A DNA stretch of 64,000 nt from DASUNQ01 sp036277075. GTDB lineage: Bacteria; Acidobacteriota; Thermoanaerobaculia; Multivoradales; UBA5704. The position numbers and the translations under genes were made by a program. The notes beneath the pieces were generated by a model, which saw nothing but the letters and a program-made list of their open reading frames with translations, did not search any database and had not been told where the DNA came from. Positions 9,137 through 17,899 of the stretch are shown piece after piece (position 1 is the first letter of the stretch; each line of letters opens with the position of its first letter). The stretch lies in NCBI GenBank assembly GCA_036277075.1, contig DASUNQ010000027.1, positions 1 to 64,000 on the forward strand, given 5' to 3'.

Positions 9137-10186
9137 CTACAGCGTAAACCTGACCACCGGGCAGATGACCGGCTCGTACGACCCCCGGGGGTCTCCGAGG
9201 CGGATCGCCTCCAGCAGCCGGGAGCTGAGCTCGTCGCGGTGCACGGCGGTCCAGCCGACGCGCTCGTTCCCCGCGATGTAGGGGACGGGGCGGAGCCGGT
9301 TGGGCGGCCGCATGTTGGCGATCTCGTAGTACATCTCGAAGTGTTTGCCAGGACCCGGCGCGGAGGTGCTCGACTGCGCTTCCGCCGCGTGCGCGGCGTG
9401 TCCCTGCGGGACGTTCAGCAGCGCCAGCTCGAGCGTGTTGCCGGCGGGGCGCAGCGCGGCGGCGCGCCCCGCGCCGCCGTCCCAGCGCGACTCGCTGAGC
9501 TCCAGGACGTCGCCCTGCACGCGGATCTCGGCCGCGACCCAGTCGGTGAGCGCCTGGCGATAGCCGTTGCTCTGGTGCGCGGACTTGAGGGACCGGAAGC
9601 TCAGCGGCGGCACCTCGTCTTGCAGGCCGACGAGGCGATAGCTCGAGATCTCGCCGGCGCGCAACCGCAAGCGGGCCGCGATCAAGCCCTTCTCCGGGCG
9701 CGCCCGCAGGACGTCCGGGTCGACGGCGCCCGCCGACGGCTCGATCTTCTCCAACTCGGCGACCCAGCTGAAGTCCTTGCGCTCGGCCGCGCTCCTGGGC
9801 AGGGACTCGCCGGCCGTGCGCTGGTTGCCGAGGATGGCGAGCGGCGGGGCGGCCAGCTCGCTGCGGCCCGCCCCGAAGAGCGCGAGGTCGGAGCCGTCGA
9901 GCCGCCAGGCGGCGCCGGCGTCGATCGCCTGCGCGAGCGCGCCCTGCGCCGCGTCCTCGGCGAGGTCCGGGAAGAGGAACCTCGCGGTCTCGAGATCGGC
10001 GCCGCAGTCGCCCGTGCAACCCCCCGAGCGCGCCAGCAGCAGCGCCTTGTGGGGTTCGATGCTGGAGCCGTCCGAGACGGTGTAACCGTCCGCGGCGTCG
10101 AGCAAGAGGACGGTGATCTCGCGGCCGTCCTGGCTCGGCACGAACGCGATCAAGCCAACGAAGAAGATGCGCACGATGAAGTCCAT
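9137..10186 (-). CDS. Hypothetical partner protein of the CHAT lipoprotein
   Basis: A 349-residue protein with a hydrophobic N-terminus (residues 3-17, FIVRIFFVGLIAFVP) that is either a signal peptide or an anchor. The remainder is soluble and beta-rich with no motif I recognise; it has a Cys pair near residues 57-61 (GGCTGDCG). It lies 21 bp downstream of the TPR-CHAT gene on the same strand, with a strong AAGGAGGG ribosome site, so it is co-transcribed. By analogy with other CHAT operons it could be a substrate, inhibitor or adaptor of the protease. That is inference; no cleavage site can be predicted. Confidence 0.75.
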   Translation of the reverse strand: MDFIVRIFFVGLIAFVPSQDGREITVLLLDAADGYTVSDGSSIEPHKALLLARSGGCTGDCGADLETARFLFPDLAEDAAQGALAQAIDAGAAWRLDGSDLALFGAGRSELAAPPLAILGNQRTAGESLPRSAAERKDFSWVAELEKIEPSAGAVDPDVLRARPEKGLIAARLRLRAGEISSYRLVGLQDEVPPLSFRSLKSAHQSNGYRQALTDWVAAEIRVQGDVLELSESRWDGGAGRAAALRPAGNTLELALLNVPQGHAAHAAEAQSSTSAPGPGKHFEMYYEIANMRPPNRLRPVPYIAGNERVGWTAVHRDELSSRLLEAIRLGDPRGSYEPVICPVVRFTL

Positions 10187-10207
10187 GGGATAGCCCTCCT
10201 TGAATGG

Positions 10208-13200
10208 TCAGTTGGGTGGGAATGGCGACGAGGCGTGGCCGACGACTTGGAAGGGGGCCCAGACGAGGACCAGCTCGGCCTTGGTACCCTGCTTGCGGAT
10301 CACCTCGAGCTGCGCCTCCCGCAGGGCGCGGGCGGCGTCCTCCCCGGCCGCGAGGTGCTCGTGGAACGACACCAGCAGATCGGCGGAGGAGGAGTCGCTG
10401 ACGTTCCAGAGCGTGCCGACGACCGCCGGCACGCCGCCGGCGAGGAACGGCCGCACCAGCGGCGCGAGGCCCGACGATCCGATCGACCGGCCGCCGGCCG
10501 AGCTGCAGGCCGAGAGCACGACGAGGCGCGTCTTCCGCAGCTCCAGCCGGCTCAGCAGCTCTTCGGCGGTGAGCGCTCCCGAATGGGTCGCCGACCTCGC
10601 GAGCAGGAGGACCGACCGCGAGGGGGCGTCGTCGTTGGCGACGGCGTGGCCGGCGAAGTGGACGACGGTCTTGGCCGCCGCGCGGCGGAGGAAGCTGTCC
10701 ACCGTCGCCTGCTCCGGCGCGAGCCTCTCGGCCAGCGGCCCGTAAAAGCGCTTGATCGCGGCGACCTCGTGGCCGGCCCACTCCAGCGGCTCGAGGTCGC
10801 GCGCGACCTCCAGCTCCTTGTCGAAGACCGGATCGCCTACGAGCAGCGCGCTGGCGGGCTCGCCGCGGAGCTCGCGGTCGCGCAGCAGCGAGAAGACGTA
10901 GAGCGTCGCGCTGGGCGCCACTTCGATCGGGAAGTCTTCGACCAAGTGCCGCTTCGCCCGTCGGTCGCGTAGCGCCGCGAGCGGCAGACCGTGGAGCGCT
11001 CGGTCCGGGACGAAGACGAGCCGCTCGATCTGCGAGCGGTCGAGCCGGGCGAGCGGGGCTGCGAGAAGGGCGGCGAAAGCCCGCTCGAGAACCTCGACGA
11101 CGCTCTCGGTGTCGCCCGTCTCCCTCGCGGCGCGCAGGTCCTCGACCCACTCCGCGATGGTCCGGTGATCGATCTTCGGGCGCAGCGACTCGAACTGCTC
11201 GCGCCCGACGATCCAGATCACGAGCTGCGGCTCCTCCCCCTTCTCGTCGAGGAAGTAGAAGTCGAGAAGGAAGGTCCCGGCCGGGAGCTGCGCCTGGACC
11301 TCGGCGAGCCCGAGCGGCTCGCGCTGCGCGATCAACCGCTCGAATCTTCTGGGCGCCGAGCGGAGCCGCAAGACGAGGTCCAGCGGCTCCAATGCGCGCG
11401 CGCGCTCGGCATAGGCGAAAGCTTCGGCATCCCGCTCCTGATCCATCAGCAGCCGGACGAGTTGCTGATGTGCCTCGCCGAAGCGAGAGAAATAAGGCCC
11501 CCAGCGCTCCTCGCTCTCCCCCGGCCGTCGGAGGTCCAGGACCCTCTCTTCCTCGGCAGCGATCTCCTCCAGGCCCGCCTTGAGGGCCTCCTCCGCGCCG
11601 GCCGGATCGCGCCTGTTCCGGTGGGCGCGCGCCAGTTGGAAGTGGAGGCTGGCGCGATAGGTCCTGAACTGCTCCGGCGGGTAGAGATCGATGGCATCAC
11701 GCAAGAGCTCGATCGCCGCCTGCGGATCGCTCGCGAGTAGGGTCCTCGCCTCCGCCTCCTTGGCCCGTGCCAGCAACGCGTCTCTCACACCTTCGTCCAC
11801 GGCCTTGTCCAAATACAGATTCGCCTCTTGCACGTCCGCTTGCGCCGCCTCGTGGCGATCGAGAAAGGCCAGGAGCAACCCGCGCCCCCGCAACGCGATC
11901 CCGAGGTTTTGGCGCAGCCCGGCCGCCAGCTGGTCGTCCGGCGGCAGCGGCGCTAGGTCCTCCCGCAGGCGGTCGATCGATTCGGTCTGCATCAGGAGGG
12001 CGGTCTGCGGCTCATCGAGGGCGAGGGCCGCCAAGGCGGCTTCGCCCAGGATGTAATGCTGGCGCTCCGTCTCGACGACGGAGCGGAGGTCGCGGAGCGT
12101 CTGCCAGGCCTGCCGCCACGCGAGCTCCCGATCCCCCAGCTCGCGGGCGGCTCCCGCCAAGCGCGCGCGGACGTTGGCCACGCCCTCGGGGTCGCGGACC
12201 CGCCGGTACGCTGCGAGGGCCTCTTCGTAGACTTCGAGGGCCTCGGGGAAAAGGCCCTTCGCCACCAGGCAGAGCCCGCGCGACCAGAGGACCTTCCCCA
12301 GCAACGACCCGGAGCCGGAGCGCCGCGCCGTCGCCTCGAGCGGCTCGAGCATGGCCAAGACTCGCGGGCAGTGCGCCGGCAAACGGCGGTAGAGAGCGGC
12401 GGCGGCGCCGATCTCCGCGCTGGTGCGCAGCGGGCTGCCCGCCGCCGCCAGCTCCGCGCCGGCTTGCCGATATCGCTCCTCTTCGTCCGGCGCGGTGATC
12501 TCTCGTGAGAGCTGCCGGGCCTCGCCGAACAGCGCGTGGCCTCTGGCGAGCGCGCGCAGCGTCGCGGCGTCGCGCCGCCGGTCGGCGTCGGCGACGACCG
12601 CGACCACGTCGCGGAGGTAGCGGTCGCCGGTCGCGCGCGCGACCGCGCCGGCGATCGCCTGCGCTTCGACCAGACGCGGCGTCGCCCGCGGGTCGCCGGC
12701 TTCCGTCATCCGCGCCCAGGCCGGCAGCACCTGCTCTTCGACCCAGCGTTGCGCCGCTCCGGGGAAGGGCGCGACGAGCTGGGCGACGGCCTCGCGATCG
12801 CCCAGTCGGACCGCTTCGGGGAGGCGCAGCCGGTTGAGCGGCCAGACGGTCGCGGCGGTACGCAGTTCCTGGCGCTCGAGCCGGTCGCGGCGGCTCCTCC
12901 CCGCGGCGGCCCACCGCGGATCGTCGGGGCGGCCGAGGTAGATCGCCCACGTCCGGGCGGCTTGCCACGGCAGCTGGAGGAGCTCCTCCGCGAGTGCCAG
13001 GTTGAACAGCGCCTCGGGAGGCGGATCGGGCGCCGCGACGGCCGTGCGGGCCACGCTGAGCGCGCGCAGCAGGTCCGACGGGCGGTCCTGCCGCCGCGCC
13101 CGCACCATGAAAGCGGCGGCGAGGTCGCTCCAGACGCGCGGGTCGGGTGCCGGCTGATGGGCCAGCGCGGTCAAGGTCGTGATCGCCCCGTCCAGGTTCG

Positions 13201-13522
13201 ATTGCCGCACCACCTGCTCCAGCGCCTCGAGGTGTTGCCTTCCGGTCTCATCGCACGCCTCCGAGGACCTAGACACCGGCGGCGGCGGATTGTGGGAAGG
13301 CGGACAGGCCACCTCGCCGAGGAGCCGTTTGCCGCCTGGCCACTCCTCGCATCGCTCCCAGGCGAACCCGCCGGAAAGGCGCGGCTCGACCCAACGCCTC
13401 TCGGCGAGCTCGCCCAGCCCTTCCTCGAGACAGTGCGTCCGGCGATCGGGCTCCGCACCACACCCGGCGAGCACGGCAAGGCAACCGATCGCAGCGAGAC
13501 CCTGCGGAAAAAGATTCGGCAT
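10208..13522 (-). CDS. TPR-CHAT clan CD cysteine protease, lipoprotein
   Basis: An 1104-residue protein. Residues 1-21 are a lipoprotein signal with lipobox L18-A19-G20-C21, so the protein is probably anchored to a membrane and faces the periplasm. Residues ~100-780 are helical repeats of the TPR type, expected to bind a regulator or substrate. The last ~320 residues are a CHAT domain, a caspase-related peptidase, with catalytic His959 in HFAGHA and Cys1006 in VLSACSS. A ribosome site GGAGGG precedes the ATG. It is divergent from the ECF sigma gene, with only 35 bp between start codons, so the two are probably co-regulated. It is the first gene of a two-gene minus-strand operon. Confidence 0.9.
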   Translation of the reverse strand: MPNLFPQGLAAIGCLAVLAGCGAEPDRRTHCLEEGLGELAERRWVEPRLSGGFAWERCEEWPGGKRLLGEVACPPSHNPPPPVSRSSEACDETGRQHLEALEQVVRQSNLDGAITTLTALAHQPAPDPRVWSDLAAAFMVRARRQDRPSDLLRALSVARTAVAAPDPPPEALFNLALAEELLQLPWQAARTWAIYLGRPDDPRWAAAGRSRRDRLERQELRTAATVWPLNRLRLPEAVRLGDREAVAQLVAPFPGAAQRWVEEQVLPAWARMTEAGDPRATPRLVEAQAIAGAVARATGDRYLRDVVAVVADADRRRDAATLRALARGHALFGEARQLSREITAPDEEERYRQAGAELAAAGSPLRTSAEIGAAAALYRRLPAHCPRVLAMLEPLEATARRSGSGSLLGKVLWSRGLCLVAKGLFPEALEVYEEALAAYRRVRDPEGVANVRARLAGAARELGDRELAWRQAWQTLRDLRSVVETERQHYILGEAALAALALDEPQTALLMQTESIDRLREDLAPLPPDDQLAAGLRQNLGIALRGRGLLLAFLDRHEAAQADVQEANLYLDKAVDEGVRDALLARAKEAEARTLLASDPQAAIELLRDAIDLYPPEQFRTYRASLHFQLARAHRNRRDPAGAEEALKAGLEEIAAEEERVLDLRRPGESEERWGPYFSRFGEAHQQLVRLLMDQERDAEAFAYAERARALEPLDLVLRLRSAPRRFERLIAQREPLGLAEVQAQLPAGTFLLDFYFLDEKGEEPQLVIWIVGREQFESLRPKIDHRTIAEWVEDLRAARETGDTESVVEVLERAFAALLAAPLARLDRSQIERLVFVPDRALHGLPLAALRDRRAKRHLVEDFPIEVAPSATLYVFSLLRDRELRGEPASALLVGDPVFDKELEVARDLEPLEWAGHEVAAIKRFYGPLAERLAPEQATVDSFLRRAAAKTVVHFAGHAVANDDAPSRSVLLLARSATHSGALTAEELLSRLELRKTRLVVLSACSSAGGRSIGSSGLAPLVRPFLAGGVPAVVGTLWNVSDSSSADLLVSFHEHLAAGEDAARALREAQLEVIRKQGTKAELVLVWAPFQVVGHASSPFPPN

Positions 13523-13557
13523 AAGCCCTCCACGGACTCTCGCCCGCGTGCTCTAAA
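13523..13557. promoter_or_regulatory. Short divergent control region, CHAT lipoprotein and ECF sigma factor
   Basis: Only 35 bp separate the two start codons. The minus-strand side carries a clear ribosome site (GGAGGG as read on that strand), while the sigma start has none, which suggests a leaderless or very short-leader sigma message. Promoters must overlap the coding starts. I could not identify a convincing -35/-10 pair. Confidence 0.3.
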
Positions 13558-14166
13558 ATGGTGCCGGTGAGTCGGCAAGTGAACGACGACTGGTTCGCGG
13601 ATCTCTACCAGCGTTTTTACAGCTCTATTTTCGCCTACTTCGTGCGCATCGGTTTTCCGCGCGAGGACGCGAGGGACCTCGCACAAGAGACATTCTTGCG
13701 TGTCTATCGCGGTATGGAGCGTTATGAAGGCCGCGGCGACTTCGCCTTTCTGAAAAAGACCGCGGTCCGCGTCGGCATCAATGCGATTCGCGACAAGAGG
13801 ACGGCGAAGCGGCAGGCCGTCGTCGTCCCGCTCGACGAGCTGCCGCACATCGCCGCCGGCGCCGAGAACCCGGCCGGCGAACCACAGCCGACGCCCGAGG
13901 CCGATGCCGCGCTGCACGAGGAGACGGTCGCGCGCCGAAGCTGGCTGAAACAGGCGATCGCCGCGCTGCCGCCCGCACAACGCGATTGCCTGCTGCTCCG
14001 GCTCGGCGGGCTCAAGTACCGTGAGGTCGCGCGCGCGATGGGCGTCCCGATCGATACAGTGAAGTCGCGTCTCCACGAGGCGCGCAGGACGCTGAGCGAG
14101 GGGTACCGCGCGGGTGCCGGAGGGCTCGAGTTGCCGCCGGAGCTCGAGGACGACGACCATGATTAG
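13558..14166 (+). CDS. ECF-family RNA polymerase sigma factor
   Basis: A 202-residue group IV (extracytoplasmic function) sigma factor. Region 2 is seen in residues ~15-75 (YFVRIGFPREDARDLAQETFLRVYRG; the DARDLAQETFLRVY stretch is highly typical) and region 4 in residues ~125-180 (LPPAQRDCLLLRLGGLKYREVARAMGVPIDTVKSRLHEAR). The middle linker is unusually long and Pro/Glu-rich. An in-frame GTG at 13567 is an alternative start. Its end overlaps the next gene by 8 bp, and that gene encodes a single-pass membrane protein that looks like its anti-sigma factor. Position between two CHAT/caspase transcription units suggests it controls them. Confidence 0.92.
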   Translation: MVPVSRQVNDDWFADLYQRFYSSIFAYFVRIGFPREDARDLAQETFLRVYRGMERYEGRGDFAFLKKTAVRVGINAIRDKRTAKRQAVVVPLDELPHIAAGAENPAGEPQPTPEADAALHEETVARRSWLKQAIAALPPAQRDCLLLRLGGLKYREVARAMGVPIDTVKSRLHEARRTLSEGYRAGAGGLELPPELEDDDHD

Positions 14167-14917
14167 GAAGAGCGACTGGGCCGCCGTGTACCGCGAGCTC
14201 CTCGCCGACGGCCGGCAGAGGCTCGGAGAGGCGCCGACGGCCGAGGAGCTCGTGGCCTACGCGCACGGCGAGCTCCCGCCGGCCGGGGCCGGTCGCGTGC
14301 AGGAGTACCTCGCTCTTCATCCCGAGCTGGCGCGCGCTCTCGCCGAGCCGGTGTCGGAGTCGGATCGAGCGGAGCCCGGCGCCCCCGGCTTCCTGTCCGC
14401 CGAGGAGATCGCGAGCGACTGGACCGCCCTCCAGGCGCGGCTCGAGCCGGCGCGTCCGCGCCGGGACCGCCTCTGGCGTCCCCTCGCCCTGGCGGCCTCG
14501 CTCCTCGCCGTCGTCTCCGGCGGGCTGTACGTGCAGTCGCAGCGCGAAGTGCGGGAGCTGCGGGAGCCGCGCGCGAACCCCGAGCAGCGCCTGCTGCTGC
14601 CCGACGGGGGCCGCGGCGCCGCGGGGCCCGACATCCTGCTGCCGCCGGCGGCCGATCACTTCCTCCTCACGCCGGTGCTCGTCGGACACCCGGACTTCGC
14701 CGACTACCGGCTCAAGATCATCGACGTCAGCGGTCGGGAGCCGCGCGTGATCTGGGACCGGACGGGGCTCCGGCGCCTCAGCAACGACACCTTCGAGCTC
14801 TGGGTGCCGCGCGCTTTCCTCTCGTCCGAGGAGTACCGGCTCGAGCTCTACGGCATCGACGAGAGCCGCAAGGAAACGCTGCTCGCCAAGTACACCCTGC
14901 GCCTACCGCCGGCCTAG
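14159..14917 (+). CDS. Probable anti-sigma factor, single-pass membrane protein
   Basis: 252 residues starting at the ATG that overlaps the sigma gene by 8 bp. Residues ~20-60 form a helical segment (EELVAYAHGELPPAGAGRVQEYLALHPEL) in the same layout as the sigma-binding anti-sigma domain, but the usual zinc ligands of the zf-HC2 type are missing. A membrane helix covers residues ~103-123 (LWRPLALAASLLAVVSGGLYV). The C-terminal ~125 residues are a beta-rich exported domain, which would sense the envelope signal. The coupling to the sigma gene and topology support the anti-sigma role; sequence similarity alone is weak. If this domain were a substrate of the exported CHAT or caspase proteases, cleavage could release the sigma factor; that is speculation. 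Confidence 0.7.
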   Translation: MIRKSDWAAVYRELLADGRQRLGEAPTAEELVAYAHGELPPAGAGRVQEYLALHPELARALAEPVSESDRAEPGAPGFLSAEEIASDWTALQARLEPARPRRDRLWRPLALAASLLAVVSGGLYVQSQREVRELREPRANPEQRLLLPDGGRGAAGPDILLPPAADHFLLTPVLVGHPDFADYRLKIIDVSGREPRVIWDRTGLRRLSNDTFELWVPRAFLSSEEYRLELYGIDESRKETLLAKYTLRLPPA

Positions 14918-15474
14918 TCGCGCACCTGCCGATCGTAGGCGTCGAGCAGAGGCCCCAACCGGCGCGCGTCGGACTGCCCGGGCGGGATCGTCCGCTCGAC
15001 GAACAGGCGGAAGAACTCGACCGCCTTCCGCTGGTGGCCGGCGGAAGAGCCCGGCGTCGCGGGCTCCGACCGATCCAGCACGGCGCTCGCGTAGGCCAGC
15101 GAGAAATCGCGCAGGTCGAATGCCGCCCCGGCCTGCTGTTGCAACCGCGCCTCGCGCACTACGAAGTCTCTGATCTCGGCCAGGTGCCAGAAGACGAGGC
15201 CCTCGTCGTTGGCCGCCGCGAGCGCCTGCAGACCCTCCACCCGCTGCTGCAGCGTCGAGCGGTCGTTTTCCAATTGGCGGGTTACGGCGCGAAACTGCTG
15301 CACCCGCTCGCGGTGCGCCTGCAGCTCGCTCTCCTTCTCGAACACCGGCTTCACGCTGTGGACGTACGCATAGAAACCGAAGGCGAGCGCCGCGATGGTG
15401 GCGGCCCTTTGGAAGATCTCGATCCAGGAATCCTCGCCGAGGAAGGTGCGCCGGAAGGGCTCTCGCGTCGCCAT
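14914..15474 (-). CDS. Membrane-anchored coiled-coil protein of unknown function
   Basis: 186 residues from the ATG at 15474; a longer frame to 15576 exists but would run into the start of the divergent caspase gene and has no better start. One membrane helix lies at residues ~18-38 (IFQRAATIAALAFGFYAYV), followed by a ~50-residue coiled coil (FEKESELQAHRERVQQ onward) and a helical C-terminal domain. It has no catalytic motif. It ends convergent with the anti-sigma gene (4-bp overlap) and starts divergent from the caspase gene, so it is embedded in the protease locus and may be a structural or sensory partner. Confidence 0.7.
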   Translation of the reverse strand: MATREPFRRTFLGEDSWIEIFQRAATIAALAFGFYAYVHSVKPVFEKESELQAHRERVQQFRAVTRQLENDRSTLQQRVEGLQALAAANDEGLVFWHLAEIRDFVVREARLQQQAGAAFDLRDFSLAYASAVLDRSEPATPGSSAGHQRKAVEFFRLFVERTIPPGQSDARRLGPLLDAYDRQVRD

Positions 15475-15565
15475 TCTTGCGCTTATAAGAACACGGGAAC
15501 CGGAGCTCTGTTGGTCCTCCCCGGCGCTTTGACCCCGTCCGCCTCCGGGCGTGTCTTTCTTCCGC

Positions 15566-17899
15566 ATGAGGATCAACAGCCGGCGGAAGCTGTGCGTCTT
15601 GGTCGCCGCCTTGGGTCTCTTCGTGTGCGGTCGCGGCGACTGGACCCTGACCGCGGCCGTCGTGAGCCCGCGGCGCCACGCATTCCTGGTCGGAATCGAC
15701 GACTACGAGGGGCCTCCCGGGAACCGCCTCAAGGGCGCGGCGGACCGCGGCTGGCGCAATCTCGACGGCGCCGTCAACGACGTGCGCCTGCTGCGCGAGA
15801 TGCTCGTCGCCCGCTACGGCTTCGCGGCGCGCGAGGTCGCGACCCTGACCGACCGCGCCGCCACGCGGGCGGCGATCCTGCGCGGGATCGAAACGCACCT
15901 CGTGCGGCAGGCCGGCCCCGGCGACGTCGTGCTCTTCTACTTCTCGGGTCACGGCTCGCAGGTGCGCAACTCCCGCTCCGACGAGCCGGACGGCCGGGAC
16001 GAGACGCTGGTGCCGGCCGACTCCCTCGCCGGCGCGCCCGACATCCGGGACAAGGAGCTGCGGCGGCTGTTCAACCGCATCCTCGACCGGGGTGCCCGCC
16101 TGACGGTCGTCGTCGACGCTTGTCACAGCGGTTCGGTCGCGCGCGGCCTGCCCAGCGGCGCGCTCTCCCGGGGCATCGACCTGGACCCGCGGGACGTCGC
16201 GGACGGCTCTCCGCACGGCCCGCGGCCGGAGGAGCGCGGGGCGCTCGTCCTCGCGGCGGTCCAGGACTTCGACCGCGCCTGGGAGAGCTGGGACGAAGCC
16301 GGTGAGCCGCACGGCGCGTTCTCGCTCGCCCTGGTGCGGGCGATGCGGGACGCCCTCCCGGGGGAACCGGCGGAGGAGACCTTCCTGCGCGCGCGCGCCC
16401 GCCTCCAGGCCGCGCGCCGCTTCCAGGAGCCCGTCCTGACCGGCAATCCGGCGGCGCGGCTCGCTCCCTTGCTGGGTTCGCGCCCGGCGGCGCGGAAAGA
16501 CCGTGCCGTGGTCGCCGTCGAGCGCGTCGAGCACAGCGGGACGGTGGTCCTCCAGGGGGGCTGGGCGCACGGGCTGGCGGTCGGCAGCCAGTTGCGGGTC
16601 AGCGTACCGGGGCAGGGCGAAGGGGTGCGGCTCGTCGTCACCGCGATGAAGGGGCTCGGCCGCTGCGAAGCCCGCGTCGCGCCGTCGCCGTCGCGGCGCG
16701 CGGCGCCGGCGGCCCCCCTGGCCGGGGCGCTGGCGGAAGTCGTCGGCTGGGAGGTGCCGCCGATGCCGCCTCTCCGCGTCTGGATGCCGCGCGCCGAGGG
16801 GGGCGCCTTCGACGCGGCCGTCCGTCTGGCCGGCGAGCTCGCCGCCGCGGCGCCGCGCCGCCGCATCGGCTGGGTGAGCGACCCGACCGAGGTAACGCCG
16901 ACGCACCTCCTCCGCTGGCGCGCCGAAGGCTGGGAGCTTCTCGCGCCGCGAGAGCTGCCGGCAAGTCTCGGCCCGGCGGCCGACGCGGCCGCGGTGCTGG
17001 CGCGCATCGACGCTCCCCGCTCCGCTCTCTTCGTGCAGCTGCCGGCGCCGGCGGACCTGCCGCTCGAGGTCGGCCCGGGCACGGGCCAGGAGGGTGTGAC
17101 GCCGGCGGCGGAGCCCGAGCAGGCCGACTACGCCCTGGTCGGCCGGCTCGCCGGTCGCGCGGTGGAGTACGCCTGGGTGCGTCCCGAAGTCGGGGCCGCC
17201 GACCGGCGGCGGAGCGGGCTGCCGTTGCGCAGCGACTGGGTCGAGCTCGCGCCCCGGCGCTCGGCCGAGGCGGTCCTCGATCTCGCCCGGGCGGTGCTGC
17301 GGCTGCGCCGGGTCCAAGGGTGGTATCGCCTCGAGTCGCCGGTGACGGAGGCCTTCGCGTACCGCTTGGCGCTGGCCCGGCCCGACGACCTGCGCGAGGT
17401 GAGCGACGGCGTGCTGCGCGGCGGCGAGAGGCTCGGCCTCGCCTTGCGCTTGCGGGCGCCGCAGCCGGGCGCGGTGCGCCCCCGCTACGTCTACGCCTTC
17501 ATGATCGACAGCCACGGCCGGAGCGTCTTGCTCTTCCCCGCCACAGGACCGCTCGAGAACCGCTTCCCGACGCACCGACCGGGAGCAGCCTCCGAGCCGC
17601 CCGCCACGATCCCGCTGGGATCGCCGGACCTCTTCACGGTGAGCGAGCCGTTCGGCGTGGACACCTATTTCCTTTTGACTAGTGAAGAGCAGCTCCCGTA
17701 CCCGTGGGTGCTCGAATGGGAGGGGGCGCGAACGCGGGAGCCGCGCCCGCTGTCGCCGCTCGAGGAGCTGGTGTTCGCCACCAGCGGGGTCGCCCGCTCG
17801 GCCGCGGTGCAGGTGCCGTCGAGCTGGTCGCTTGAGCGCAGGGTCTTCGAATCGGTGCCCGCAGAGGCGGGCGGCAGGGGAGGGCGAAGCGGTGCGTAG
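15566..17899 (+). CDS. Caspase-like (peptidase C14) protein with C-terminal DUF4384-like domain
   Basis: 777 residues from the ATG at 15566; a GTG at 15551 would add five residues. Residues 1-30 are a signal peptide or anchor. The caspase-type domain covers ~35-270 and opens with HAFLVGIDDYEG; the catalytic dyad is His129 in YFSGHGS and Cys186 in VVDACHSGS. After a long linker, residues ~600-760 form a beta domain that resembles the DUF4384 partner domain often fused to bacterial caspases. It is the first gene of a plus-strand run, overlapping the next gene by 8 bp. A GGAACC at 15496-15501 resembles an ECF-sigma -35 box, but a matching -10 is not clear. Export implies action in the periplasm. 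Confidence 0.9.
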   Translation: MRINSRRKLCVLVAALGLFVCGRGDWTLTAAVVSPRRHAFLVGIDDYEGPPGNRLKGAADRGWRNLDGAVNDVRLLREMLVARYGFAAREVATLTDRAATRAAILRGIETHLVRQAGPGDVVLFYFSGHGSQVRNSRSDEPDGRDETLVPADSLAGAPDIRDKELRRLFNRILDRGARLTVVVDACHSGSVARGLPSGALSRGIDLDPRDVADGSPHGPRPEERGALVLAAVQDFDRAWESWDEAGEPHGAFSLALVRAMRDALPGEPAEETFLRARARLQAARRFQEPVLTGNPAARLAPLLGSRPAARKDRAVVAVERVEHSGTVVLQGGWAHGLAVGSQLRVSVPGQGEGVRLVVTAMKGLGRCEARVAPSPSRRAAPAAPLAGALAEVVGWEVPPMPPLRVWMPRAEGGAFDAAVRLAGELAAAAPRRRIGWVSDPTEVTPTHLLRWRAEGWELLAPRELPASLGPAADAAAVLARIDAPRSALFVQLPAPADLPLEVGPGTGQEGVTPAAEPEQADYALVGRLAGRAVEYAWVRPEVGAADRRRSGLPLRSDWVELAPRRSAEAVLDLARAVLRLRRVQGWYRLESPVTEAFAYRLALARPDDLREVSDGVLRGGERLGLALRLRAPQPGAVRPRYVYAFMIDSHGRSVLLFPATGPLENRFPTHRPGAASEPPATIPLGSPDLFTVSEPFGVDTYFLLTSEEQLPYPWVLEWEGARTREPRPLSPLEELVFATSGVARSAAVQVPSSWSLERRVFESVPAEAGGRGGRSGA

